This document shows, in pieces, positions 8,701 through 16,050 of a DNA stretch of 31,580 bases. Both the position numbers and the translations under genes were made by a program. The stretch comes from DASRDU01 sp035560235 (GTDB lineage: Bacteria > Acidobacteriota > Blastocatellia > RBC074): positions 1 through 31,580 of the forward strand of contig DATMAG010000001.1 of assembly GCA_035560235.1 (NCBI GenBank), read 5' to 3'. The notes under the pieces were generated by a model. That model searched no databases, was not told the origin of the DNA, and saw only the letters and a program-made list of their open reading frames with translations. Position 1 is the stretch's first letter, and every line of letters begins with the position of its first letter.

Positions 8701-9057
8701 GCGCGGCGTGAGCGGCCCGCGCGCCGGATAGAAGGTCAACTGCTTCGGCTCGCCGCCCGTGGCCGGAATCACATACACCTGCTCGTCGCCGTCATACTGG
8801 CCCGTGAAGGCGATCCATTGGCCATCGGGCGAGAATTTCGCAAAGACCTCAACGCCCGGATGCGCCGTCAGCCGCGTGGCCAGTCCGCCTGAAGTCGAAG
8901 CGATCCACAGATCGCCGCCATAAGTGAACACGACCCGGTCGCCGTGAATATCAGGAAAGCGCAGCAGTTTTGTCTGCGCTGCAGCCATCACCGGCAGCAG
9001 TGAAAGCAGCGTCAGAGAGAGCAGGGCAAAGCGATGAAAGAAGCGTGAACTCGGCAC
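5785..9057 (-). CDS. Secreted tricorn-protease homologue (S41 peptidase with beta-propeller domains)
   Basis: About 1,090 residues. A signal peptide ends at A-A-A-Q near residue 28. Residues 30-650 contain repeated W-S-P-D-G/F-S-P-D-G propeller blades (PD40/WD40-like). Then come the core domain, a PDZ-like segment (A-I-N-G-E-E-L) and an S41 fold with N-G-G-G-N-V. By comparison with tricorn the catalytic residues are His753, Ser978 (S-D-G-D) and Glu1036 (I-E-G-Y-G). The residue before His753 is Gln rather than tricorn's Ser. Probable role: degradation of peptides in the periplasm. Start choice: the frame is open to 9153, but GGAGG at 9065-9069 lies 7 nt from the GTG at 9057 and only 1 nt from the ATG at 9063. 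Confidence 0.88.
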   Translation of the reverse strand: MPSSRFFHRFALLSLTLLSLLPVMAAAQTKLLRFPDIHGDRVVFTYGGDLWIASTSGGLATRLTAHPGVEVFAKFSPDGQWIAFTGQYDGDEQVYVIPATGGEPKQLTFYPARGPLTPRWGYDNQVYGWTNDGKSVVFRSQRDSWTLPVSNLYTVPVTGGPAERLPMPESGAGDFSPDGTKLVYSPRSRDFRSEKRYGGGQANDLFIFDLKTYDAKRITDHPRADRDPMWIGSTIYFNSDRDGHFNLYAYDTAKGTTTQLTTNKVWDVRWPSSDNQSRIVYELNGELQIFDVKSKKITPVSITVPDDALNRRPSRVNASNLIFSYSLSPKGERALFEARGDIFTAPIEKGPVRNLTDSSNAHDKLPRWSPDGSRIAFISDKTGEEEVWIVAQDGSKPAEQLTSGGKAMRYAPEWSPDGRYIAFGDKDGRVWVLTVADKKLAQVADSKRGQVQDYTWSPRGNYLAFSMQDDNGQPSVYVWSSKDNQLRRVTSGTFGEFNPAWDPQGNYLFYLSVREFAPLISNAEFNYATNKNTGIFALALRRDVKHPFPPESDEVTITKEGEPKKEEPKPAADLVIDFDGIDTRAARVPVEPNNYFGLSAKAGHLIYATGPAFYYGRQGDPPPVLKIFSFRDRKETVLAEGIGGFDLSQDGSKLLIRQGQNFALLDATPQGDKTRKPVSTANLYADRVPSEEWAQIFGEVWRRYRDFFYVPNMHGYDWEALRRQYEPLLKYVAHRSDLNYVISEMISELTVQHAYIEGGDFNIPPRPRVALPGARFGLDREAGRYRITKIFAGQNEEEIYRSPLTEIGVDVKVGDYVLAINGEELRPDDDPYRLLRNRADAPVQLTVNNRPTMEGARVITYRPVTDEQNLIYLDWVTSNMAMVDKLSGGRLGYIHIPDMGANGIREFIKWYYPQLRKEGLVIDARANGGGNVSRMIIERLRRKLLAVQFSRTNEAPQPYPDGVFIGPLACLLNENSASDGDIFPAMFREAGLGPLIGKRSWGGVVGITNRGTLVDGGVVNVPEFGFANTKGEWVIEGYGVDPDIEVENDPKSVIQGKDPQLERAVTEIMNKLKVKPTVWPKRPAPPDRTK

Positions 9058-9248
9058 GATCATACCTCCGGAAAAGCTGTGGCCAGCAGATTGCCGCTTG
9101 CGCAGCGGCAGCCTGGCCTGAATTTGTTGCAGTGAGGACAGGCAGACTTTCACAGCCTGCGGGTATTCCTCTTACACAAAGGAGTGATTTCATGCAATGG
9201 CAGGTTGTGGCGAATGACAGGTGCCGGATGCGAAATCGTTTCACTCAT

Positions 9249-9326
9249 CCACAAAGCTGCACGAAGCAGACACAAAGAAAAACCCGGGGAGTGTTGTCTG
9301 TCTTCGTGGCTCCTCGTGTGCCGTGG
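9249..9326. repeat. Degenerate CACGAAG-type repeat element
   Basis: The left part holds three CAC[AG]AAG words (9250, 9260 and 9271) and the right part the reverse complements CTTCGTGG and CTCGTGTG (about 9297-9326), giving an imperfect inverted repeat. The left arm matches the sequence at 19602-19634 at about 26 of 32 positions, with the same word order and spacing. The two sites are therefore members of one dispersed family. Confidence 0.5.
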
Positions 9327-9362
9327 AGAAGAATGGTGCTGATTGGATCGGGTTGCAGTTGC

Positions 9363-9394
9363 GTGTCCGGCAGACTGCTGAGTCTGCCGGACAC
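9363..9394. terminator. Perfect 14-bp stem-loop downstream of a small-protein gene
   Basis: GTGTCCGGCAGACT (9363-9376) and its exact reverse complement (9381-9394) flank the loop GCTG. It lies 63 nt past the stop of the leftward 9735 gene. There is no T-tract on either side, so it is not a textbook intrinsic terminator; it may stabilise the 3' end or be a REP-like palindrome. Confidence 0.5.
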
Positions 9395-9456
9395 TGATTC
9401 GCAATTTGATCTGACCAGGTGGAGATGAGGTGAGGACGCGAAAAATCGGCTGGCGA

Positions 9457-9735
9457 TTAACAGCAGCCGCCTTTGCTGCCGGGCGGAACTTTGCGCCCTT
9501 CGCCGCGCGGATCTGGTTTGTTCACGCTGCCTGCGGTTCCGGCCATTCCGCCTGCATTGCTGGTCACGCCCATGCTGCTGCCGGTTTTGCCAGCACCCAG
9601 GGCGTCATCGCCGGTTGCTCCGGCGCGGCTGGAGCCTGAGGCGCTCTTGTCTGCTGCCCGTGCGGTTTTGCTCTGAGTGTTGCTGTCTGCCATGCGAACA
9701 GCAGTGTTCTGTTTGTGTTTTTCCTGTTCCTTCAT
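9457..9735 (-). CDS. Small disordered Gly/Ser/Ala-rich protein ending in Cys-Cys
   Basis: About 92 residues, hydrophilic and low in complexity: Gly, Ser, Ala, Thr, Lys and Asp dominate, with no hydrophobic core, signal peptide or membrane segment. The C-terminus is K-G-G-C-C, an unusual vicinal cysteine pair. AAGGAGG at about 9744-9750 is placed 8 nt before the ATG at 9735; the ATG at 9741 is only 2 nt from it and GTG at 9738 only 5 nt. The strong ribosome binding site is the best evidence that this is a real gene. Function unknown; it follows another small disordered protein gene by 67 nt and may share its transcript. Confidence 0.6.
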   Translation of the reverse strand: MKEQEKHKQNTAVRMADSNTQSKTARAADKSASGSSRAGATGDDALGAGKTGSSMGVTSNAGGMAGTAGSVNKPDPRGEGRKVPPGSKGGCC

Positions 9736-9802
9736 CACCATTTCCTCCTTCCGATTAAAACAATGAAAAGTGTGCAGCCACAGCCGGCCTGTTCAGATCT
9801 TC

Positions 9803-10072
9803 TTACGGCTGCTCTTCCTCGCCTTCCTGCAGTTCAGAACCGCTCGCGCTGCCCGCTCCGACGCGCATATTCTCCATCACGGCTTTGGTCATTGAATCGG
9901 GCGCGCTGCCATCGGGCGGGTGATCCGGAATGTTCATCTGAGATTCATTCATCAGCGATTTACCCGGCAGATCGGGCAGCCCGATGTTTGTCTCCACAGG
10001 TTTGTCCGCGTCTTTCGGATCAAGCTCGGTCACTTCCTCATCAGTCAGATCATAAGTAGTCGTCTGCGGCAT
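9803..10072 (-). CDS. Small acidic disordered protein
   Basis: About 89 residues, strongly acidic and rich in Pro, Asp, Glu, Gly, Ser and Met, with no signal peptide or hydrophobic segment. The C-terminus is acidic (E-G-E-E-E-Q-P). The frame extends to an ATG at 10105, but AAGGAA sits about 7 nt before the ATG at 10072 (M-P-Q-T-T-T), which is the preferred start. It lies 67 nt upstream of the similarly sized disordered gene starting at 9735; together they may form a small operon. No family recognised. Coding status is supported mainly by the ribosome binding site and the steady reading frame. Confidence 0.6.
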   Translation of the reverse strand: MPQTTTYDLTDEEVTELDPKDADKPVETNIGLPDLPGKSLMNESQMNIPDHPPDGSAPDSMTKAVMENMRVGAGSASGSELQEGEEEQP

Positions 10073-10203
10073 GGTCTGTTCCTTTCTGTCAGGACTGGCG
10101 TTCATGAAAGCTCATTGAGAGATGCTACTATCTCCTGATCCCTGCAATCTTCAGACAGGCAATCGCGATTCCAGAAACGAATCAGTGCTGCCGGAAAAGA
10201 GAA

Positions 10204-10230
10204 AAGGGCAATCGCACAGCGATTGCCCTT
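10204..10230 (-). terminator. Intrinsic terminator of the BON-domain gene
   Basis: AAGGGCAATCGC (10204-10215) and GCGATTGCCCTT (10219-10230) form a perfect 12-bp stem with a 3-nt loop. Read on the minus strand, the stem is followed by TTCTCTTTT. It begins 24 nt after the stop of the BON gene at 10255. This is the clearest Rho-independent terminator in the window. Confidence 0.85.
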
Positions 10231-10254
10231 CATTCGGTTTCGCTGAACAAAGGC

Positions 10255-10818
10255 TTAACTCGCCTGTTCGATGCGCAGATTATTTGTAACTGAAAAAGCG
10301 CCCGGCACGCCGCTGGCCGCCATCCAGGCAAGCTGCGCGTCCATTCGGCTGGCGACCACACCTTCAAGGGTGATATTGCCGCGATTGACGATAATGTGAA
10401 TCGAAGGATTCGCGCCCATGCCGTAGCGGTACAGCCCGCCTGTGTTGAAGACTGCGCGCAGCGTGCGCATCCGCAGTTCATCATCGAAAGGCGAGAGCGG
10501 CAGCACCTCGATCCGGTTGATGACCTTCTCGACTCCGGGCAGTCGGTCAACCCGTCGTTCCGCATCCGCGCGCGTGCTCGGACGCACCACCTGCCCGTAC
10601 AGTGTGACTGTGTCGCCGTCCAGCCTGAAGGCGAGATTATCAAAGACGCCGTACCAGGGCAGCGTCACCAGTTCCTTGCGAATGCGCTCTGTCAGGCGCA
10701 CCTGATCGAGCGCCTGATCGCGCGGCGCGGCGGGCGCTGCGATTGCTGCTGAACCCATCAGCACCAGCGCTGTCAGAAGCGCCGTAATTCTGCTTTTCAT
10801 CGTAGTCATTCCTTTCAT
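10255..10818 (-). CDS. Periplasmic protein with two BON domains
   Basis: 187 residues. The signal peptide has basic residues, a hydrophobic core (about 11-27) and a likely A-I-A-A cleavage site. Two BON modules follow (about 42-105 and 112-185). Each has the typical pattern of a helix, G-x-V/I-T-L-x-G-x-V strands, and a late G-V/V-x-N-x-[IL] element: V-T-L-Y-G-Q-V with V-E-K-V-I-N-R-I in the first, I-T-L-E-G-V-V with F-S-V-T-N-N-L in the second. BON domains (as in OsmY) bind phospholipid or envelope surfaces and are often stress-related. GAGGAGG lies just upstream of the ATG at 10818; the ATG at 10800 also has an AAAGGA and is an alternative. Divergent from tetR. Confidence 0.85.
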   Translation of the reverse strand: MKGMTTMKSRITALLTALVLMGSAAIAAPAAPRDQALDQVRLTERIRKELVTLPWYGVFDNLAFRLDGDTVTLYGQVVRPSTRADAERRVDRLPGVEKVINRIEVLPLSPFDDELRMRTLRAVFNTGGLYRYGMGANPSIHIIVNRGNITLEGVVASRMDAQLAWMAASGVPGAFSVTNNLRIEQAS

Positions 10819-10827
10819 ATCCCTCCT

Positions 10828-10850
10828 CTGAAGGAGTCCGGCTCCTTCAG
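10828..10850 (-). promoter_or_regulatory. 9-bp hairpin immediately before the BON gene ribosome binding site
   Basis: CTGAAGGAG (10828-10836) pairs perfectly with CTCCTTCAG (10842-10850) around a 5-nt loop. In the minus-strand transcript this stem ends directly at the GAGGAGGG ribosome binding site (10821-10828). A stem so close to the start could affect translation or mRNA stability. Its arms themselves contain AAGGAG and CTCCTT, so alternative pairing with the ribosome binding site is possible. Regulation is inferred. Confidence 0.4.
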
Positions 10851-10893
10851 CTGATCAGACACCATTCGTGCGGATCTGGTTACAGCAGGCGGC

Positions 10894-10947
10894 TTGACGC
10901 CGGAGGGCGCTGAGGCGTAAGCTGGCGCAAGTCAGTAACTACTTACT
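10894..10947 (+). promoter_or_regulatory. Candidate tetR promoter with downstream operator
   Basis: TTGACG (10894-10899), an 18-nt spacer and TAAGCT (10918-10923) form a plausible sigma-70 promoter reading into tetR. Just downstream, AGTAACTACTTACT (10934-10947) has AGTAA/TTACT arms, a dyad of the kind bound by TetR-family dimers. Placed at about +4 to +17, it would block transcription, so autoregulation of the efflux operon is likely. This is a motif reading only. Confidence 0.4.
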
Positions 10948-10964
10948 AACATCAGGAGTCGGTC

Positions 10965-11603
10965 ATGACCCTTGTGCGCAGCATTCAGACGACGCGGCTG
11001 AGCGCGGCGGAACGGCGGCGGCAGATTGTGACAGTCGCTGCCGAGCTTTTTTCGAGCCGGGGTTTCAGCGGCACGACGATGAAGGAGATTGCCGAGGGCG
11101 CGGGCATCAGCCAGGCCATCATCTTCCGCCATTTTCCGAGCAAGGAAGCGCTCTATTCCGCCATTCTCGATTACAAGGTGCAGCAGGCCGCGGCGCGGAT
11201 TCAGGCGCATTTGCAGGAGGCCGCGAGCCGCCGGGATGACCGGGCGTTTTTTGGCCTGCTGGCGCGTGAGCTGCTCGAACTCTACGGCCGGGATCCGAGC
11301 CTGATCCGGCTGCTCCTCTTCAGCGCGCTCGAGGAACACGAGCTGGCCGGGATGTATTACCGCGTCATGTCGCGACAGGTGCGGGAACACGTGCGCAACT
11401 ACATCCGGCAGCGAATTGAGGACGGAGTCTTTCGCCGGATCAATCCGCCTGCTGCGGCCAGAGCCTTCATCGGCATGGTCGTTCACCACGCCCAGGTCAG
11501 CGTGCTTTACAAGGCCGATGACGTCAGGCAGTCGAACCGCCAGATGGCCGATTGCTTCGTCGAAATCTTTCTCAACGGCATGCTGGCCGGAGATCGCAAA
11601 TGA
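10965..11603 (+). CDS. TetR/AcrR-family transcriptional regulator
   Basis: 212 residues. The N-terminal helix-turn-helix covers about residues 17-65: R-R-Q-I-V-T-V-A-A-E-L-F, then G-F-S-G-T-T-M-K-E-I-A, then G-I-S-Q-A-I-I-F-R-H-F-P-S-K-E-A-L-Y, a near-consensus TetR DNA-binding domain. The C-terminal two-thirds is the variable helical ligand-binding and dimerisation domain. AGGAG (10954-10958) lies 6 nt before the ATG. The gene is 22 nt upstream of the RND adaptor gene, so it is probably the local repressor of the pump operon and of itself through the dyad at 10934-10947. The inducing ligand cannot be read from sequence. Confidence 0.92.
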   Translation: MTLVRSIQTTRLSAAERRRQIVTVAAELFSSRGFSGTTMKEIAEGAGISQAIIFRHFPSKEALYSAILDYKVQQAAARIQAHLQEAASRRDDRAFFGLLARELLELYGRDPSLIRLLLFSALEEHELAGMYYRVMSRQVREHVRNYIRQRIEDGVFRRINPPAAARAFIGMVVHHAQVSVLYKADDVRQSNRQMADCFVEIFLNGMLAGDRK

Positions 11604-11625
11604 ATTGTCCGAACGAATCTGAGTT

Positions 11626-12888
11626 ATGAAGACCCACTGTTCTTCAGATGGAAAAATGGCGCGGCTGGTCATCGGCCTGGCGGCGCTTCTGAGCTTTGGT
11701 CTTTCCCCGGCGTGTGCGCTCAAAAAAGCGCAGTCTGAAGCGGCTGCGCCGAGACCCGAGGGAGTGCCGGTGCTGTCTGCCACCGTCACGCAGAAGACCA
11801 TTCCGCTGCAGGTCAAAGCGATTGGCACGGTCGAGGCTTATTCCACCGTCGCGGTCAAATCGCAGGTCGGCGGCGAACTGATCAAAGTGCATTTCACCGA
11901 AGGGCAGTTCGTCAGAAAGGGTGAACTGCTGTTCACAATCGATCCGCGCCCGTTTGAAGCAAGTCTCCGGCAGGCCGAAGCCGGGCTGGCCAAAAGCACC
12001 GCGCAGGAAAAACAGACTGAAGCGACGCTGGCCAAATCCACTGCGCAGGCGAAGAACGCCGAGCAGCAGGCCCGCCGCTACGCCGAGTTGTTTCAGAACG
12101 GGCTGATCTCACGGGATCAGTACGATCAGTTTCGCACTGCCGCTGAAGCCTCAGCTCAGACAGTGCAGGCCGACCGGGCCGCCGTCGAAACCGCAAAGCA
12201 GGCGATGGGCGCTGACCGAGCGGCGGTTGAGAACGCGCGGCTGATGCTCAGTTACACCACCATTCGCTCGCCGATGGAAGGGCGCACCGGCAGCCTCGTC
12301 GTTCATCAGGGCAATCTCGTGAAGGCAAGTGACACGACGCCGCTCGTCGTCATCAATCAGGTCAATCCCATCTACGTCACCTTCACCGTGCCGGAAAAAC
12401 AACTGCCGGAAATCCGGCGGCATATGCAGACCGGACGGCTGCGCGTCGAAGCCGTGCCGCAGGGCAGCAGCGGGCCTGCGGAAGAGGGCGCAGTGACCTT
12501 CGTTGACAACGCTGTGGACAGCGCGACCGGGACGATCAAACTCAAGGCCACCTTCGCCAACAGAGAGCGGCAGCTCTGGCCCGGACAATTCGTCAGTGTG
12601 ACGCTGACGCTGGCGAATCAGACGGACGTCCTCACCGTGCCGACGCAGGCCGTTCAGAGCGGACAGCAGGGATCATACGTCTTCGTCATCAAACCTGATC
12701 AGACAGTCGAAATGCGTCCGGTGACCGTCGCGCGCACGGCGGGCGATGACACGATCATCGAGCAGGGCCTGAGGCCGGGCGAAACAGTCGTGACCGACGG
12801 TCAGCTGCGCCTGGTTCCGGGAGCGAAAGTGAAACTGAAGAGCGGCGCAGACAGCGGTGCCGAAGCCGGGCTGAAAAGCAATTCGTAA
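11626..12888 (+). CDS. RND efflux periplasmic adaptor (MdtA/AcrA-like membrane fusion protein)
   Basis: 420 residues. An N-terminal hydrophobic segment (about 12-30) ends at S-P-A-C, so it may be lipidated, although the lipobox is not canonical. Then come the first lipoyl half (V-A-V-K-S-Q-V-G-G-E-L, about 75-95), an alpha-hairpin rich in Ala/Gln/Lys (about 110-205), the second lipoyl half (I-R-S-P-M-E-G-R-T-G) and beta-barrel and membrane-proximal domains (V-P-T-Q-A-V near residue 340). It should bridge the inner-membrane pump encoded 22 nt downstream and an outer-membrane TolC-type channel encoded elsewhere. Start uncertain: the ribosome binding site before the ATG at 11626 is weak, and an in-frame ATG at 11656 is possible. 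Confidence 0.9.
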   Translation: MKTHCSSDGKMARLVIGLAALLSFGLSPACALKKAQSEAAAPRPEGVPVLSATVTQKTIPLQVKAIGTVEAYSTVAVKSQVGGELIKVHFTEGQFVRKGELLFTIDPRPFEASLRQAEAGLAKSTAQEKQTEATLAKSTAQAKNAEQQARRYAELFQNGLISRDQYDQFRTAAEASAQTVQADRAAVETAKQAMGADRAAVENARLMLSYTTIRSPMEGRTGSLVVHQGNLVKASDTTPLVVINQVNPIYVTFTVPEKQLPEIRRHMQTGRLRVEAVPQGSSGPAEEGAVTFVDNAVDSATGTIKLKATFANRERQLWPGQFVSVTLTLANQTDVLTVPTQAVQSGQQGSYVFVIKPDQTVEMRPVTVARTAGDDTIIEQGLRPGETVVTDGQLRLVPGAKVKLKSGADSGAEAGLKSNS

Positions 12889-12910
12889 GCTGTGACGCGG
12901 GAGAGATGTG

Positions 12911-15900
12911 ATGAGTATTGCGGAACTCTTTATTCGCCGTCCGGTCATGACCACGCTGGTGATGTTCGGCATTCTGCTGTTCGGGCTGATGGGGTATCGG
13001 CTGCTGCCGGTGAGCGACCTGCCCAACGTTGATTTCCCGACCATTCAGGTCAGCGCCGCGCTGCCCGGCGCAAATCCCGAAACGATGGCTTCAGCCGTCG
13101 CGACGCCGCTCGAACGACAGTTCTCGACCATTGCGGGCGTTGACAACATGACCTCGACCAGCGCGCTCGGACTGACTCAGATCACGATTCAGTTTTCGCT
13201 CGACCGCAACATTGACGCCGCCGCGCAGGACGTGCAGGCCGCCATCTCGAAGGCGCAGCGCCAGCTTCCGCCGGGAATGCCCAGCCCGCCCTCGTTTCAG
13301 AAAGTCAATCCGGCAGACCAGCCGATTATGTATGTCGCGCTGAGTTCGCCGACGCTGCCGCTTTCCACAATTGACGAATACGCTGAAACGCTCATCGCGC
13401 AGCGCATCTCGATGGTCAGCGGCGTGGCGCAGGTGCAGGTCTTCGGCTCGCAGAAGTACGCCGTGCGCGTGCAGCTTGATCCGAATGCGCTGGCTTCGCG
13501 CGGCATCGGCATTGACGAAGTGCAGAAGGCCGTTCAGCAGTCCAACGTCAATCTGCCGACAGGCACGCTGTACGGCCAGGACAAGGCCTTCACAGTGCAG
13601 GCGACCGGACAACTGGCCGACGCCGGGGCCTTTCGTCCGATTATTGTCGCTTACCGCAACGGCTCTCCGGTGCGGCTTGAGGAACTGGGCCGCGTGATTG
13701 ACAGCGTCGAGAATGACCGCGTGGCGAGCTGGTTCAAAAACAGACGCGCCATCGGGCTGGCCATTCAGCGCCAGCCCGGCACCAACACGGTCGCGGTCGT
13801 TGACAGCATCAGAAACCTGATGCCCGCGCTGCGCGCGCAGATTCCCGATTCGGTGAATATCGAAATCATGACCGACCGCTCGCAGACCATCCGCGAATCA
13901 ATCCGTGATGTGCAGTTCACGCTGATGCTGACGGTGGCTTTGGTGGTGATGGTGATCTTCCTCTTTCTGCGCAATCTGTCAGCGACAATCATCCCGAGCC
14001 TGGCCGTGCCGATGTCGGTGATCGGGACGTTCGCGACGATGTACCTGCTCGGTTACAGCCTCGACAACCTCAGCCTGATGGCGCTGACGCTGTCGGTCGG
14101 GTTTGTTGTGGACGATGCGATTGTCATGCTCGAAAACATCGTCCGGCACATGGAACACGGCGAGAGCAGACTTGAAGCCGCGCTCAACGGCTCGCGTGAA
14201 ATCGGCTTCACGATTCTTTCGATGACGCTCTCGCTGGTCGCGGTCTTTATTCCAGTGCTCTTTATGGGCGGCATTCTCGGCAGGCTGCTGCACGAATTCG
14301 CGGTGACGATTGGCGTGGCGATTCTGGTTTCGGGCTTCGTTTCGCTGACGCTGACGCCGATGATGTGCAGCCGCTTTCTGCAACCGCCTGCCGAAGCGAA
14401 ACACGGGCGCATTTACGCCGCATCGGAACGCTTCTTTGACGGAATGCTGAACGTTTATGACCGCACGCTCAGAGTCATTCTAAGGCACCGCGCCGCGACG
14501 GTGATGGTTTCGGTGCTGGTGCTGGTGGCGACGATCTGGCTGTTCACGATCATTCCGATGGGCTTCATTCCGAGCGAGGATACCAGTCAGTTGTTCGGCT
14601 TCACCGAAGCCGCGCAGGACACCTCCTTTGAAGCGATGGTGAAGCATCAGCAGCAGGTCGCGGCGATCATCAGCCAGGATCCGAACATCGAATCGTTTAT
14701 GTCTTCGGTCGGAGCCGGAGGGCCGAACGGCACCGGCAACACGGGCCGCATCTTTGCGCGCCTGAAGCCGCGTTCCGAACGAAAACTGAGCGTGGATGAG
14801 ATCATTCAGGAACTGCGCCCGAAACTTGCGACGATTCCTGGGATCAATGTCTATCTGCAAAACCCGCCTTCAATTCGCATCGGCGGAACACTGAGCAAGA
14901 GCCTCTATCAGTTCACGCTGCAGGGCGCGGACGTGAAGGAGCTTTATCAGCTTGCGCCGCAGGTCGAAGCGCGGATGCGACAGTTGCCGGGTTTGCAGGA
15001 CGTGACGAGCGATCTGCAGATCACCAGCCCGCAGGTCGTCGTGGACATTGACCGCGACCGCGCGCAGGCGCTCGGCGTCACGCCGGATCAGATTGAAAAC
15101 GCGCTCTACAGCGCTTACGGGCAGCGCCAGATTTCGACGATCTACACTCCGGCCAATCAGTACTGGGTGATTATGGAAGTCGAACCGCAGTATCAGCGCG
15201 ATCCGTCGGCGCTCTCGCTGCTCTATGTGCGTTCATCCGGAGGGCAGCAGGTTCCGCTCAGCACCGTGGCGAAACTGACCCGCACGGTCGGCCCGCTGAC
15301 CGTGACGCACGCGGGGCAGATTCCGTCAGTGACGATTTCATTCAACCTGAAGCCGGGCGTGCCGCTCGGCGACGCGATCAATCAGGTGCAGGCGATCAAA
15401 AACGATCTGCACATTCCGGTGACGATCACGACGACATTTCAGGGCGCGGCCCAGGCTTTTCAGGCTTCAACGCAGGGCTTGTGGCTGCTGCTCGCGGTGG
15501 CGGTGCTCGTGATTTACATCGTCCTGGGGATTCTTTACGAGAGCTTCATTCATCCGCTGACGATTCTGTCAGGACTGCCGGCGGCGGGCTTCGGCGCGCT
15601 CATTACGCTTGAGGTCTTTCACACCGACCTGAACATTTACGCCTTCGTCGGCCTGATTATGCTGATCGGGATCGTGAAGAAGAACGCGATTATGATGATT
15701 GATTTTGCGCTCGACGCGCAGCGCAACGAAGGCCGCAGCCCGGCGGACGCGATCTATCAGGGCTGCCTGCTGCGCTTCCGTCCGATTATGATGACGACGA
15801 TGTCGGCGCTGCTCGGCACGCTCCCGATTGCGCTCGGCCTCGGCGCTGGTGGCGAAGCGCGCCGCCCGCTCGGACTGGCCGTTGTCGGCGGGCTGCTGGT

Positions 15901-16030
15901 ATCACAACTGCTGACGCTCTATCTGACTCCGGTCGTCTATCTCTACCTCGACGCGCTGCAAAGAAGGATCAGTCGTCGGCGACGTGCGAAGCCTCAGGTT
16001 GCGCTCAAGGAACCGGTGGCAGCTGACTGA
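12911..16030 (+). CDS. RND multidrug efflux permease (AcrB/MdtB/MdtC family)
   Basis: About 1,039 residues, the normal family length. It starts M-S-I-A-E-L-F-I-R-R-P-V, typical of the hydrophobe/amphiphile efflux (HAE1) family. It has 12 predicted membrane segments, with two large periplasmic loops after segments 1 and 7. Proton-relay residues are present: Asp401-Asp402 in G-F-V-V-D-D-A-I-V-M-L-E-N and Lys924 in V-K-K-N-A-I-M-M-I-D-F (AcrB Asp407, Asp408 and Lys940). Function: proton-driven export of drugs or toxic organics through a tripartite pump. ATG at 12911 is preferred over GTG at 12908 because GGGAG is 7 nt away. Last gene of the tetR-adaptor-pump operon; no outer-membrane channel gene follows. 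Confidence 0.93.
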   Translation: MSIAELFIRRPVMTTLVMFGILLFGLMGYRLLPVSDLPNVDFPTIQVSAALPGANPETMASAVATPLERQFSTIAGVDNMTSTSALGLTQITIQFSLDRNIDAAAQDVQAAISKAQRQLPPGMPSPPSFQKVNPADQPIMYVALSSPTLPLSTIDEYAETLIAQRISMVSGVAQVQVFGSQKYAVRVQLDPNALASRGIGIDEVQKAVQQSNVNLPTGTLYGQDKAFTVQATGQLADAGAFRPIIVAYRNGSPVRLEELGRVIDSVENDRVASWFKNRRAIGLAIQRQPGTNTVAVVDSIRNLMPALRAQIPDSVNIEIMTDRSQTIRESIRDVQFTLMLTVALVVMVIFLFLRNLSATIIPSLAVPMSVIGTFATMYLLGYSLDNLSLMALTLSVGFVVDDAIVMLENIVRHMEHGESRLEAALNGSREIGFTILSMTLSLVAVFIPVLFMGGILGRLLHEFAVTIGVAILVSGFVSLTLTPMMCSRFLQPPAEAKHGRIYAASERFFDGMLNVYDRTLRVILRHRAATVMVSVLVLVATIWLFTIIPMGFIPSEDTSQLFGFTEAAQDTSFEAMVKHQQQVAAIISQDPNIESFMSSVGAGGPNGTGNTGRIFARLKPRSERKLSVDEIIQELRPKLATIPGINVYLQNPPSIRIGGTLSKSLYQFTLQGADVKELYQLAPQVEARMRQLPGLQDVTSDLQITSPQVVVDIDRDRAQALGVTPDQIENALYSAYGQRQISTIYTPANQYWVIMEVEPQYQRDPSALSLLYVRSSGGQQVPLSTVAKLTRTVGPLTVTHAGQIPSVTISFNLKPGVPLGDAINQVQAIKNDLHIPVTITTTFQGAAQAFQASTQGLWLLLAVAVLVIYIVLGILYESFIHPLTILSGLPAAGFGALITLEVFHTDLNIYAFVGLIMLIGIVKKNAIMMIDFALDAQRNEGRSPADAIYQGCLLRFRPIMMTTMSALLGTLPIALGLGAGGEARRPLGLAVVGGLLVSQLLTLYLTPVVYLYLDALQRRISRRRRAKPQVALKEPVAAD

Positions 16031-16050
16031 TGAATCAGGCAATCAGAGAA

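Larger units (their letters stand above)
9058..9456. other. Intergenic region holding a repeat remnant and a perfect hairpin
   Basis: No credible gene is seen in this roughly 400-nt stretch; the open frames on either strand lack ribosome binding sites and recognisable sequence. It contains the ribosome binding site of the tricorn-like gene (9065-9069), a degenerate inverted repeat (9249-9326) and a perfect 14-bp hairpin (9363-9394). The promoter of the tricorn-like gene should lie at about 9080-9240, but no convincing box pair was identified. Confidence 0.6.

Noticed and set aside
10961..10970. GGTCATGACC palindrome over the tetR start codon
   Set aside because: Ten bases around an ATG can be self-complementary by chance; the AGTAA/TTACT dyad upstream is a better operator candidate.
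10932..11828. 298-residue leftward open frame opposite tetR and the adaptor gene
   Set aside because: Antisense to a near-consensus TetR protein; no ribosome binding site and no recognisable domain.
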